DNA from: Thermothelomyces thermophilus ATCC 42464
Lineage: Eukaryota > Ascomycota > Sordariomycetes > Sordariales > Chaetomiaceae
Reading direction: 5' to 3'
Length of the DNA: 64,000 nucleotides
NCBI RefSeq assembly: GCF_000226095.1
Contig: NC_016475.1
Location: 1,488,001-1,552,000, forward strand
Every line of letters begins with the position of its first letter. The stretch's first letter is position 1. The notes beneath the pieces were generated by a model that had not been told where the DNA came from, made no database searches, and saw only the letters and a list, made by a program, of their open reading frames with translations. Shown in pieces: positions 1 to 10,395 of this stretch. The position numbers and the translations under genes are program-made.

Positions 1-2
1 CA

Positions 3-197
3 GGCCTGCAGATTCCCGGTGGGTTCAGACCGGAGCATCTGAGGGGACGAGTCTACTTCTTAAGAGCAATTGCGATGGAGTATAAGCAGGCGATGGACAA
101 AATGCATCGAAGCCGCCCCCGGCCTGCGTGTAAGGTACGTATCATGCCTTCCACGAGTTCTTACCAGAGGGACGCTATACAAATCAGCCCACTTTAG
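3..197 (+). CDS. 3' part of an unidentified coding exon
   Basis: An open frame runs in from the left edge of the window to a TAG at 195-197. It encodes about 64 residues whose first 44 look protein-like: a GLQIPGGFRPEHLRGRV stretch followed by a probable helix (residues like YFLRAIAMEYKQAMDKMH). After codon 44 the sequence aag|gtacgt forms a good fungal splice donor, so the frame may instead be spliced to a later exon, with GCTAATTGC near 236-244 as a possible branch site. I do not recognise the family and cannot choose between the two endings. The gene's start lies outside the window. The reading rests only on the open frame and composition. Confidence 0.35.
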   Translation, partial: GLQIPGGFRPEHLRGRVYFLRAIAMEYKQAMDKMHRSRPRPACKVRIMPSTSSYQRDAIQISPL

Positions 198-1539
198 CCA
201 AGTTTCTCCAGCAACTCCCCTTTCCGCCGCCGAATGCTAATTGCAAAAGCGAGGGGGGAAACGAAGAAGGGAATGAAAGAGAAAAAAACAAGATAATAAC
301 AGGTTATATAAGATGAATCAAAATATCACTCAAGAGAATCGCGCCATTGCTGTTCCATTGCATGTTCTGCCATCTCAAGTGATCTAGAAGGCGCCAAATT
401 GCCAATCATGCCATGTACGAATGGTAGGTCGGGCCTTCAAGATACTAAGGGAAGAAGAAAGGAATAAACGATTTGTCGGTATAATAGAAGACATCGCGTC
501 AGGGAAACAATGTGGCCAACTCTTTCCCCATATGGCCCAATCTTGAATCCTTCGGAATGCATGCGTTGGGAAACATTATGTTCTGTAATTACATGGAAAA
601 GGAAGTTACATATAGGCTTTTTTAATCAACTCACCCACACCGCATTGAGTGGTCAAACAATGGAGGGTTCGACACTCGACTCGGATTAGCCTTCCGGCCT
701 TGGATCCTTGTTCTTTAACGTCTTCCTTTTTCCTATCCTTGTGCCATGTCTTTTTTTTGGGTTATTTTAATTATATTATTTTATTATTGGTTATTACTGT
801 TGATTACCTAATCAAGTGAGTGAGGAACCACGCAGTTTTGGATGGTCAGAATACCCATACTTAAGGTGCAATTGCTGGCGGGCAATTGCGGCGTCGCATT
901 TGCTTGTCGACATGGAGGCAGCACGGCAGCGAACTTGTCACATTCATGGTAACATTTGATTGTGGCTCCTTTGTAATATGTCTGCTGGCCGTTGATTCAA
1001 GGCTGGTTGCAATCTTGGGCTTTCTCGGATCCTCTAAGGAATACAGTGATGGCCTCCCTTTTTGGCCGAAACCGATCTCCTTAGCCGGACCTGAGGCTCT
1101 GCGCCGCTCGCCATCCGATCTTCTCATTGCTCGGCACAACAAGTCTAATGTTTCGGATTGGGTAAATGGCACGATGCAGGCCGGCTGTTGTTTTCGGAAG
1201 TCCGGTTGGCGCCCTGTGCGGACCATTCTGGAAATGGCTGGGCCGGCCCGCCCGGTCGAAACGAAACAACAACATCAATCCGCGGCGCGATGGTTTTTTG
1301 GAGCTGGTTACGGCCAGCTCGAGGCCCCAAGGAAGGTCTCGCAAACCAGTGGAAAGAGCAAGTTGGATGACATCGGCGCAGAGCATAAATTGGCCGGCTC
1401 CTTCTTCCCGAATGACAGCAGTTCAGAGAACAGCATCAGCATTGCAGCAACGAAGACAGTTCTGATTCAACTTTGGCATAACTTGACCAGCCAGCTATTC
1501 ATTGTCTCGTTACCCGATTCTTATCTAACAACCGACAAC
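198..1539. other. gene-free stretch
   Basis: No supported gene. The first 650 bp are AT-rich and have only short frames. A long open frame (886-1803) crosses the second half, but it has no recognisable domain and runs across the first intron of the secreted-protein gene, so it is treated as chance. The last part must hold the promoter and 5' UTR of the gene at 1540. Confidence 0.5.
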
Positions 1540-2273
1540 ATGCGTGCCACCGCCACCGTCCTCTTCATCGCCTCCCTGGCCAGCACCGCACTTGGCGCTG
1601 CTACCAAGTTCTACTCCGATGACAAGTGGTACGTAATGATTTATCTTACCTACCTACTCGATCATCATCTACCCTCACCCCCCCTTTTCTCTCCTTTCAC
1701 TCTGCACCCCGATAAACTTCTGGCTAATACAGTCTTCCTCGACCCTTCTGTTCCGGCTTCACAGCGAGCACGAGATTGGCAAGAAGGTATACAACGGCTT
1801 TAGCACCGGCGACGCCCCGATTCCCAAGGAGGCTGTGGCCATCAAGAGCGACTCCATCATGGACGTCTGGTACTCGTACCAGCGCAACGATGGCAAGAAC
1901 TGCCAGGGCGACCTCATCCTCAGGCTCGACAACGGTATGTCAGACTTGGATGCTTTGCATACTCTGAAGTTTTTGTTCTACTCTTATTTTACTTTACACG
2001 ATCCCTTTTCCTCCGTTATCCAACTTTCCCCCATCCATCATCTGGGCGTGACTCGCCCAAAACAGCACATAATGTGCCACCGCCCCCTTGCTCTCTCCTC
2101 CGCCATCCCCACCCTTGGACGAGTGCGAATGGGCTGACTTAATTTTTTTCCCCTCTTCTTTTGTGAAAACAGGCAAGTGCTACAATCTTGAGAAGGACCT
2201 GGGGAGCGCCGGTTGCACTAGGCTCTGCGTCAACGCCCTGGGCGGCGGTGAGTGCGCCTCGAGCCCGGCCTAA
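1540..2273 (+). CDS. small secreted six-cysteine protein
   Basis: Three exons, 1540-1628, 1765-1934 and 2173-2273, join in frame to give 119 residues; both introns have GT..AG ends. The N-terminus (MRATATVLFIASLASTALGA) is a clear signal peptide with likely cleavage around residue 20. The mature part of about 99 residues has six cysteines, C30, C76, C89, C101, C105 and C114, enough for three disulphides. Small size, secretion and even cysteine number are typical of fungal apoplastic effectors, antimicrobial peptides or small surface proteins. I do not recognise a named family, so no function is assigned. The ATG at 1540 is chosen because the signal peptide follows it at once. The larger open frame that overlaps exon 1 fails, because it would read through intron 1 and destroy the cysteine pattern. 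Confidence 0.75.
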
Positions 2274-3091
2274 GTGCGCCGGCCACTTCGAGCGCCCGCA
2301 CGGTGGTCTGTTCCAGTTATTCTTTGTTATTACTCAGTTTGGAGCAAAGTAGTAGGTCTGCGCAAGAGATAGACGGGAAGAGTCCTATGTGGGCTGAGTT
2401 ATGGGGATGTACTTCTTTTTTTTTTTTTTTTTTTTCTGTGGCAAGGTAGCAAATGGACGCGGCACAATGTTTCGGAAAGTTCACGCATGTCTCTTTCCTC
2501 TTTTTCGTTGGTGCAAGCAATAATATCAGTAGAGGCGCGGCTTTGGTTTACTGCCATTCCCGCGTTATTCCCAATGCGATGACGGTCATAGGGGGGTTAT
2601 CTACAGGTGGTGCACCAATGCCTGCTTCCACTAGAGAGAGACGGTGTCGAGAAGGAACTTCAACAATCTGAATAAGAAAAGGATTAACCATCTGACACGG
2701 GCAGCTGGCTTCTAGAGCAGGGAAGCTGTACCGAAACTGAACTACACAGTACCTGTATTGACGTCACGGTTGGTAAGCAGATAGAACACCCAGATCGCCC
2801 CACTGTAATCCGTACGGATTACTGGTGTGTGTATCAGGCAAAGGTAATGTTGGCCGTATGGAAACACTTGAGGCTCATACGGATTGATTACTGTACGGAT
2901 GTATAGTAGTGTGTACCTGGATCGCCGTTTTAAACCACCTTTTTCAGTCCTTTAATTATTATGTCCAAGCCAGAGATCAAAATAGTACTACCTACCTCCC
3001 TCAAGCACAAATAACTTGGTAATCCCCTACCAAACCGAATGATTTGTCTCTATTTATAATGCCCAACTACAATAGGTAGTGTGTCCTCACC
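2274..3091. other. intergenic region with palindromic motifs
   Basis: No gene seen. It holds a run of 20 T at 2416-2435, an 18-bp perfect palindrome at 2805-2822 (GTAATCCGTACGGATTAC) and a further TACGGAT motif near 2894. The promoter of the metallo-beta-lactamase gene at 3092 must lie in the right-hand part. Confidence 0.6.
2805..2822. repeat. 18-bp perfect palindrome
   Basis: GTAATCCGTACGGATTAC equals its own reverse complement. It contains the TAATCCGTA form of a nonamer that recurs in intergenic DNA across the window. Confidence 0.85.
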
Positions 3092-5056
3092 ATGCTCAAA
3101 CTCGACAGGATAACAAGGTCCAAGTCCGCGACCAAACTCCCCGAGCACCATGTCGCCGCGGCCGGCAGCGCCGAGGCAGCGTCGGGATGGGCCTCGTACG
3201 TCCCGTCATGGTCCCCTTCTCCCGGTGGCAGCCGTCCGTCGCTGAGCGAGGCCAGGGTGGCCGGTTTCCGCAATCCCTGGCCGTCCTGGCACCGGCCGAC
3301 CTTGGCCGAGACGTGGAACAGCTTCCGATGGGGCGAGGACGGGGACGGCGACGGCTGCGTCGAGCTGGCCGCATCCCATCTGCCCGATCGCGCCGACGCC
3401 GACGCCGACGATGACCCGGCACAGCCGCAGGACCCGCCCAAGAGCATGCGGCCTTCTTTCGCCGACGCCCGCGAAGGGCCGGACTCCGTAGGGGCCAAGG
3501 CGGCCCGCCTGCTGCGCGTAGAGACGCCCGACTTCTCGTTTCCGCCGGGCACCACGGCCAAGACGACCTGGTTGGGTCACGCTGGTGTCCTGGTCCAACT
3601 GCCACCGCTCGACGACGCCAAGCTCGGCCGTCCGGTGCGCGCCCTCTTCGACCCGTTGTTCGGGGACCGGTGCTCGCCCAGTCGGTTCGCCGGCCCGGTC
3701 CGCTCGTACCCTCCGCCGTGCCGGGTGCAGGACCTTCCCCCGATCGACCTCGTCCTCATCTCGCACAACCACTTCGACCACATGGATGCCGGCTCCATCC
3801 TGTCCGTCTGGGACCACAGCCGGGACTCGGCCCGCTTCTTCGTGCCCCTCGGGAACGCAAAGTGTCTCCTCGGATGGGGCATCCCTGCCGACCGCGTCGT
3901 CGAGTTGGACTGGTGGGACTCGGCCGACTTCACATGCGGTCTTCCAACCCCGGCCGGAAACGACAGCAACAACGACAACAACAAAAACAACAACAGCAGC
4001 AGCAGTAGTAGTAGTAGTAGCAGTACCAATAGCAACATGCTCCGAGTCCACTGCACCCCGGCCCAGCACAACAGCTCCCGCTCCTTCGGCGACACCAACA
4101 CGGCCCTCTGGTCGAGTTGGCTCCTCGAACTCTCCCCGGCCACCCACCATCACCACCACCACCACCACCACCACCACCACCACCACCATCAGCATCACCA
4201 CCGCCACCAACAGGAGCAACAACAACAACCCTACCGTGTCTTCTTCGCCGGCGACACGGGCTACCAGTTCCACCCGGACCCTTCCTGGCCGCCGTCCCCC
4301 AACAACCCGGGCGGCAGTGAATACCACGACCACGAAGACAAGGACAAGGAGGAGGAGGAGGAGGAGGACGAGGACGAGGACGAGGAGGGAGGGCCGTCCC
4401 CGGCCTGCCCGGCCTTCGCGCAGATCCGCGCCCGCATCGGCGCCCCGCAGCTCCTGCTCCTCCCCGTCTCCGTCGGCGCCACCTTCTCCTACCTGCGCAG
4501 CTTCTTCGCCTCCTTTCCCCTCGGGCTCGCCTCCTCCTTCCCCTCCTCCTCCTCCTCCTCCTCCTACACCCGCTTCAACCCCTTCCCGCGCCACAGCGCC
4601 GGCGTCACCGCCGCCAACCACTTGGCCCCCTGGGACGCTGTCCGCGTCTTGCGCGTCATGGCCGGGCCTCCGCCGCGTCGTCGTCGTCGTCGCCAGAGGA
4701 GGCGGAGCAGAAAAGGGGGGGAGGGGCGGCCGGATGATGGCAATGATGATGATGATGGTGGTGGTGGTGGTGTCGGGGACAGTGACGGGGGCAATGTCAG
4801 TGACGAGGCAGGTAGCGGCAGCGGCGGCGGCGATGGCGCGGTCGCCGTTGCCATGCACTGGGGCACGTTCGTCCCGGACCCCGAGGAGGTCCTGAGGACG
4901 CTGGGCGCCCTGGAGTGGGCCTGCCGGAAGCAGGGGGTGAGGTTCGCGAGGGAGCTGCGGAGGGGCAAGGGGCAGGCGACCGCTGAGGATACGGGCGGTC
5001 GGGACCGGGGGCTGGTGTTTGTGGCGCTCCATCACGGTGCCGGTGTTGTCGTGTGA
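3092..5056 (+). CDS. NAPE-PLD-type metallo-beta-lactamase hydrolase
   Basis: A single open frame of 654 residues. The metallo-beta-lactamase core is visible: TTWLGHAG near residue 166, the metal motif HNHFDHMD with H225, H227, D229 and H230, FFAGDTGY with D388, NHLAPWDAV with H510, and MHWGTF with H589. This set and order match N-acyl-phosphatidylethanolamine phospholipase D and its fungal relatives, zinc enzymes that release N-acylethanolamines from membrane lipid; the exact substrate here is not shown. The family is usually about 350-450 residues. The extra length comes from in-frame low-complexity inserts: Asn/Ser runs near 290-310, a histidine run near 352-375, Glu/Asp near 415-430, Ser near 480-490, then Arg and Asp/Gly runs. 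They lie between, not inside, the catalytic motifs. It is convergent with the P450 gene. No signal peptide or membrane segment is obvious. Confidence 0.82.
   Translation: MLKLDRITRSKSATKLPEHHVAAAGSAEAASGWASYVPSWSPSPGGSRPSLSEARVAGFRNPWPSWHRPTLAETWNSFRWGEDGDGDGCVELAASHLPDRADADADDDPAQPQDPPKSMRPSFADAREGPDSVGAKAARLLRVETPDFSFPPGTTAKTTWLGHAGVLVQLPPLDDAKLGRPVRALFDPLFGDRCSPSRFAGPVRSYPPPCRVQDLPPIDLVLISHNHFDHMDAGSILSVWDHSRDSARFFVPLGNAKCLLGWGIPADRVVELDWWDSADFTCGLPTPAGNDSNNDNNKNNNSSSSSSSSSSTNSNMLRVHCTPAQHNSSRSFGDTNTALWSSWLLELSPATHHHHHHHHHHHHHHHQHHHRHQQEQQQQPYRVFFAGDTGYQFHPDPSWPPSPNNPGGSEYHDHEDKDKEEEEEEDEDEDEEGGPSPACPAFAQIRARIGAPQLLLLPVSVGATFSYLRSFFASFPLGLASSFPSSSSSSSYTRFNPFPRHSAGVTAANHLAPWDAVRVLRVMAGPPPRRRRRRQRRRSRKGGEGRPDDGNDDDDGGGGGVGDSDGGNVSDEAGSGSGGGDGAVAVAMHWGTFVPDPEEVLRTLGALEWACRKQGVRFARELRRGKGQATAEDTGGRDRGLVFVALHHGAGVVV
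3964..4023 (+). repeat. coding AAC/AGC/AGT triplet repeat
   Basis: Imperfect triplet run inside the NAPE-PLD-type gene, coding for Asn then Ser runs. It keeps the reading frame. Confidence 0.8.
4144..4206 (+). repeat. coding (CAC)n poly-histidine repeat
   Basis: A nearly pure CAC run codes for about 15 consecutive His, then a His/Gln-rich tail, between the H230 and D388 metal motifs of the metallo-beta-lactamase gene. Confidence 0.85.
4347..4390 (+). repeat. coding GAG/GAC acidic repeat
   Basis: Triplet run coding for a Glu/Asp tract just after the GDTGY motif of the same gene. Confidence 0.8.
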
Positions 5057-5511
5057 GTATTTAATTAATTACTCATTGGAACCCGCCGTTTGTGATCCCG
5101 TGAGTAGAGTCAATTCTTCTGGCTGTGCCTTGCACGGGCCTTTTTATTTATTTATTTATTTATTTATTTTTTAAGTGTTGGTAGAAGAGTTCCCCTTAGC
5201 CAGCCATCCAACTGACATTGGGCTCGATTCAGGTCAAAACAGAATATAATTAATAGGTAATTTCCAGCGCGGGGACAAATGTTTCATACTCAAGCTCCCG
5301 TTCGGCGGCGGAACAGTCTTCCGTAACTACTATTATTGTATTGCTCTTGTTGATGCATGTTCGAATAATCAAATTCTCTTCGGGGTTCGTTCTCGATGCC
5401 AGGCAACAGTAGTCGACAACAGAAGAACACAATAAACGGCCCGCGGAGCTTTGACTACCTTAACTACCTAGCTGTGAGCCTCTCTTCCGCTAACTGATAA
5501 TTAATATCTAA
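5057..5511. other. convergent intergenic region
   Basis: No gene seen between the 3' ends of the metallo-beta-lactamase and P450 genes. It includes a (TTTA)n microsatellite at about 5141-5172. Confidence 0.6.
5141..5172. repeat. (TTTA)n microsatellite
   Basis: About seven TTTA units flanked by T runs in the 3' intergenic region. Confidence 0.85.
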
Positions 5512-7404
5512 TCAACCCCGGGCCACCCTTTGCCGAACTAGCACCTTAAAGTTCTCCGGCTTCACGAACCAATGGTTCCGGGTCCGCCATTCCTGTTCGT
5601 CGCAGAGCTCGAAATCGAAATCCCGAACCAGCCTCGGCACCAGCTTGCACATTTCCAGCATGGAAATGTGGCGCCCGATGCAGGTGCGAGAGCCCAGCCC
5701 AAACTGAGGAGAGTTTCTCCGTCAGCTCGAGGTCAAACATGGGGTGTAATTACCTACAAATAATAGTCCAGGAGGGACAGGAGGGAGAAAAACAAAGGGA
5801 AAACTTACCGGCATCCAGTGCCGGTTCATGACACGGATCTTCTCCTTGTCTCCATGGAGCCATCTGTCTGGGTTGAAGACATCTGCGTCGTCACCAAATA
5901 TCCCTTTATTGCTGTGCTCAACCCAGCTGTTGATGCCGACGATGGTCTGGCGGTTGTAGTCTCTCCTCTTAGTAACTCTCGCAGCCAGCGGCTCCCGGAA
6001 CCGAGAGGGAGGGGGGACAAAAACCAAGGAAGGGAGAAAGGGGGGGGGGGGGGAGACTTACCCCTGCCGGGAAGAAGATCCCATTGAAGGTCAGCCCCTC
6101 CTCCGGAACCACCCTCTCGAGGGGCAGACCGGTGGCCGGATGGACGCGCAGCGCCTCCTTGATGACCGCTTGGAGGTAGGGCATGTCCTGGCTTTGTGCG
6201 AACGTGACGCGAGCCGACGCCGCGTTCTCGTCGTGGTCGCGGGGGCAGAGCTGGTCGACCTCCTCGCGCAGCCGTCGGAAAACGGCCGGGTTCCGCAGGG
6301 CGTGGTACAGTATCGCGCTGAGGCTTATGGACGTGGTGTCGGAGCCCGCCATCATGTTGGACACGCACCCCGCGAGGACGTGGTACCGGGTAAATGCGGA
6401 GGGCGTCTCCGTGTGTTTCTGGAGGAACTTGCTGAGGAAGTCCATCGTCGTTGGCTGCTGCTGCTGCCACTGGTCCTCGGAAGAGTTGCTGTTCTTTTCG
6501 GCAACCGGTTGTCCGCTGGGCTTCTCCTGATGAACCGCCATACATTCCTTGGTGAAATTGATGATGTACTGCCTTCCCTTTCCGCGCGACCCGGCCAGCC
6601 AATTGCGCACCCTGAAAAGGATGGGGTGAAGCCACGGGTAGACCCCGACGACGCTGGCGTAGGCCAGAGCGTCGTCGATATTCTGGATCACATTGCCGAC
6701 GTCCTGGCCGGCGTCGAGGAAGCCGATCCTCCTCGAGTACGTCACCAGGCTGATGACATCGAAGGCGTAGCACTGCAGCCAGTGGCCCATGTCCACGGGC
6801 TGGCTCCACGCGTTGGCGCCCATTCCGGACAGCCTCTGACACAGGAGCTCCACACACTCGTCGACGTATGCCTCGTAGTGGACGAGCGCGGACATGTTAT
6901 ACGTGTTTTGGTACTGGCGTCGGTTGGACGCGTGCCGCTTGGCATCTTGATCTGCAAACAAGGTCCAGTCTTGAGGAGAGGGGGAAGACCAGGGCTGATA
7001 CCAGGAGGACTTTGTGAACTTGCTCCCCGGGCCGTAGATGGCATTGGCTGCCAGGGGGTCGGCGATGCTGTACCGGTTGACGCCGTACCGCACTACGGGG
7101 CCTTGCCAGGCGGTGTCAGCTTCACTGACCTTCAGTAGGCAGGCCATGTAGCCCATCCATCGCCGATGAAGCTCCAGGCAGGGACGAGCGTACCATATTT
7201 CCGATGCAGCTCAACGTTGTCCTTCTCAAACCGGCCACGAAAGACACGGTAAGCATACCACAGATCCGTGAACCGGGCAACAAACGGTCCCGGGACGGAC
7301 CAAAGGCCGCGAAAGAAGACTCTCCGTATCGCCAGCACCAGGGCGGTAGCGAGCAGCACGAGTGACGTAGCGGAGCAAAGAACTTGCAACATCTTAAGAG
7401 ACAT
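5512..7404 (-). CDS. cytochrome P450 monooxygenase
   Basis: Four exons on the minus strand, 7404-7194, 7101-6062, 5946-5809 and 5703-5512, join in frame to 526 residues, the usual length for a fungal P450. An N-terminal membrane anchor (residues about 5-27) is followed by the proline hinge WSVPGPF. The oxygen-binding I-helix motif AGSDTT lies at residues 322-327, the ExxR motif (KEALR) at E386-R389, an FNPDRW motif in exon 3, and the heme loop FGLGSRTCIGR with the thiolate C471 opens exon 4. It should be an ER-anchored, NADPH-P450-reductase-dependent hydroxylase. The EALRVHPATGLPLERVVP segment recalls the pisatin-demethylase-like group, but the substrate is unknown. Introns are 92, 115 and 105 bp; intron 2 contains a 14-G run. 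No PKS, NRPS or terpene synthase lies nearby. Confidence 0.9.
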
Positions 7405-8642
7405 TGAGTGAACGACTTAACTGCAACTTCTCAAACTGGAGTAATGAGTAGTTCCTTGGGCCTGGTCTTCACGCTTTGGTTCGGATATAAGGCCTTCGGC
7501 AATATGACAGATGACGATGCGGGGGAAAGGGATGATCAGCGACCCCGCAGAGTGTCAGTATTCAGAAGGATGAAAGAGATAGCTCCTGTCCGGCATAAAT
7601 CAGAGGCAAGTTGTTGAGGTAATTAGAACTCCCTTGGTGGCAGACAAAAGCGGTTGCCATCACATCCTTCGGAAATATCTATCCGAATCACTTCCTCGTG
7701 ACGTTGCAGGCTTCGGCTTGAGGAGCCTTAGACAATGGCAATGACTGGCTCGATTTAAACTTCGTGCAACCCTCATTGCCACGAAAATTCGCAAATCGGA
7801 ACCCTTTTCACAATCATGGTGAGAATATCGGCCATGTCGTAAGCTTAGTCTTATTAATTCCCATCCACGCCTCACCCAGCTTTTGTGCAGAGTTACTCCT
7901 GTTCATAACCCTGCAAATCTTGAGGGTGGGTGGAGAGCAATGAAGAACGAAGAGGATAATTAATTATGAAACGGTTGACCACTTCAACCGTCACCGCGGC
8001 GACAGTTTACCAGGACTAAGATATCTGCCATCAGAGATTTTCTAGAAGAACGCCCGATCCGGTGACTACGGCTTTTCATAAAACGCAGCCAAACCAAGCC
8101 AAGCCGAGAGGTTAAGGTGTGACACGAGAATTGCTTGTTAAATGGTTCGAAGATTGTACGGAAGCATGCTTGGGAAGAGCGCCATACATTTTGAAAACTA
8201 TTTCCATTATGTGAAGGAAGAACGGAAGAGAAAAGGAAACAGAGAAGTGCTAGGCAGAATCAAGGGAAGGGGCAAACAGTTGTGGTCAACAAGGAACAGA
8301 ATTCGGAGTCGGAAGCCTAGGTTGACCGATGAAGGCGTAATAAGATTTGTAATCCGTAATCCGTACTGTACGGACGTACATACAGATAGGCACAAACAAA
8401 ACACTGAGGGGCCCCGCTTATTCAAGAACGCTACGCAGGAAAAAGAAGCTTCCAGTGACTGGGCCTGCGAGTGGGTCCAACAGCTGCAAGCACTGACGTC
8501 GACCCTGCTGCTGCTGCTGCGGCTGCTCTCGGGATCGCCTCAACTTTCTGCAGCTCCGGCGCCGAACCCTGACCACATCAGTCACTGGAATCTCGCACCT
8601 CCCACGCCGACCAGAGGGCAGATGTGAGCTTTGTCGCCGACA
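7405..8642. other. divergent intergenic region
   Basis: No gene supported in 1.2 kb between the P450 start and the stomatin-like gene. It contains two overlapping TAATCCGTA copies at 8350-8365, followed by an inverted TACGGA. Frames present are short and unlike known proteins. Confidence 0.5.
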
Positions 8643-10079
8643 ATGCCCCTTACAACCACACAGAGGGCGCTCATGCCCGCAATCCGGGCCGGCTTGTCCC
8701 CGTCGACCGGGACCTGGAGAGCTCTCGCGTCCGTCGTCGCATCGTCAAGCAGCGGCGGCGGCGGCAGCAGCAGCATCAGCAGCCGATTACCGAGCCGACA
8801 ACTCCAACAGACACGGGGCCCGCGGCCGCAAACTCGCCCCTTCCACAGCACACGACGGAATGGCCTTCCCAGCAACATGGGCTCGGGCCTGATGCCGCCG
8901 ACCTACTTCCAGAAATCCAGCTCGCTGCCCATGAACACCATCATCCGCTTCGTCCCGCAGCAAACGGCCTGGATCGTCGAGCGCATGGGCAAGTTCAACC
9001 GCATCCTGCAGCCGGGTCTCGCCATCCTGATCCCCTTCATCGACCGCATCGCCTACGTCAAGTCGCTCAAGGAGGTCGCCATCGAGATCCCCTCCCAGAG
9101 CGCCATCACCGCCGACAATGTCACCCTCGAGCTGGACGGCGTCCTCTACACCCGCGTGTTTGACGCCTACAAGGCGAGGTAAAGCTTACCCTTTGCCCTT
9201 TCCCCATACCTAACCGTTCGGCTTGTCGGTGCCATCGTTAAAAGGGAATGAATAATGGCTAATGGCATATCTCCATTTTTCTTGTGTACATATAGCTACG
9301 GGGTCGAAGACGCCGAGTACGCCATCTCGCAGCTGGCGCAGACGACGATGCGGTCCGAGATCGGGCAGCTGACGCTGGACCACGTGCTCAAGGAGCGGGC
9401 GGCGCTCAACACCAACATCACGGCGGCCATCAACGAGGCGGCCCAGGCCTGGGGCGTCACCTGCCTGCGCTACGAGATCCGCGACATCCACGCGCCCAAG
9501 CCCGTCGTCGAGGCCATGCACCGCCAGGTCACGGCCGAGCGCTCCAAGCGCGCCGAGATCCTCGACTCGGAGGGCCAGCGCCAGAGCGCCATCAACATCG
9601 CCGAGGGCAGGAAGCAGAGCGCCATCCTGGCCAGCGAGGCCGAGCGCGCCGAGAAGATCAACCGCGCCGCCGGCGAGGCCGAGGCCATCCTGCTGCGCGC
9701 CCGCGCCACCGCCGCCGGCATCGAGGCCGTCGCCCGCGCCATCGCAGAGGGCAAGGACGCCGCCCAGGGCGCCGTCAGCCTCTCGGTCGCCGAGAAGTAC
9801 GTCGACGCCTTTGCCAAGCTGGCCAAGGAGGGCACCGCCGTCGTCGTGCCCGGCAACGTCGGCGATATCGGCGGCATGATCGCCACCGCCCTGAGCGTGT
9901 ACGGAAAGGTGGGCGATGCGCAGGCCAGGACCATGGCCAAAGAATTGTTGGCCAAGGGCGGGATTATCGATGCCGAGACGCCCGCGGTGGCCTCCTCTAC
10001 TACTTCTACCACTACCACCACCGAGGGGAGAGCAGATTCCGCTTCGCAGTCCGCTCCGGCACCGGAGAAGAGTGCGTAA
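8643..10079 (+). CDS. mitochondrial stomatin-like protein (SLP2 type)
   Basis: Two exons, 8643-9178 and 9296-10079, give 439 residues. The first 80 or so residues are rich in Arg, Ser and Thr with few acids (a PFHSTRRNGLPS segment), a typical mitochondrial presequence. The SPFH/stomatin domain follows: NTIIRFVPQQTAWIVERMGK, PGLAILIPFIDRIAYVKSLK, then YGVEDAEYAISQLAQTTMRS across the splice site and APKPVVEAMHRQVTAERSKR. An Ala/Glu-rich coiled coil and the SLP2-type C-terminal region end in a low-complexity Ser/Thr tail. The family forms ring-like scaffolds in the inner mitochondrial membrane, binds cardiolipin and supports respiratory complexes and proteases. The ATG at 8643 is chosen over the longer frame start at 8631, which is TTG. 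The gene converges on MON2, 316 bp away. Confidence 0.92.
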
Positions 10080-10395
10080 GAAGGGTAAGGTGATGGAAGA
10101 GGACCTGGCGCGCATAGGAAATTGGGGAAGGGACAATCAAGGCAGCATAAGCAGCAAGTTGTCCCAGGAATGGACGGAAAGGGGGAAGAAAAAAAAAGGG
10201 GGGGAGGGGACAACATCTGACTCTGTATATCATTTTCCGATCCCCATTCGGCTTGGAGCTTTTACTAAAGAGGGGAATGCGTTGGCATGGCGTCGGATAG
10301 GGAACCATTTTGATGAACCGCTCAATGTATTCTACCAAACACTCCAAATCCACAAGATCATGTCGACTGCCGACTTGAAAATCCTCGTTGTTGTG
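10080..10395. other. convergent intergenic region
   Basis: About 316 bp between the 3' ends of the stomatin-like gene and MON2. It has purine-rich runs and nothing I can assign. Confidence 0.6.

Noticed and set aside
886-1803. Plus-strand open frame of 305 codons
   Set aside because: It reads through intron 1 of the secreted six-cysteine gene, has no recognisable domain, and only its chance overlap with exon 1 looks protein-like.
3206-5035. Minus-strand open frame of 609 codons
   Set aside because: Shadow of the NAPE-PLD-like gene, made long by triplet repeats and high GC; its product is Gly/Val/Arg/Thr low-complexity sequence.
1540-7404. Secondary-metabolite gene cluster
   Set aside because: A P450 and a hydrolase lie side by side, but no PKS, NRPS, terpene synthase, transporter or pathway regulator is present.
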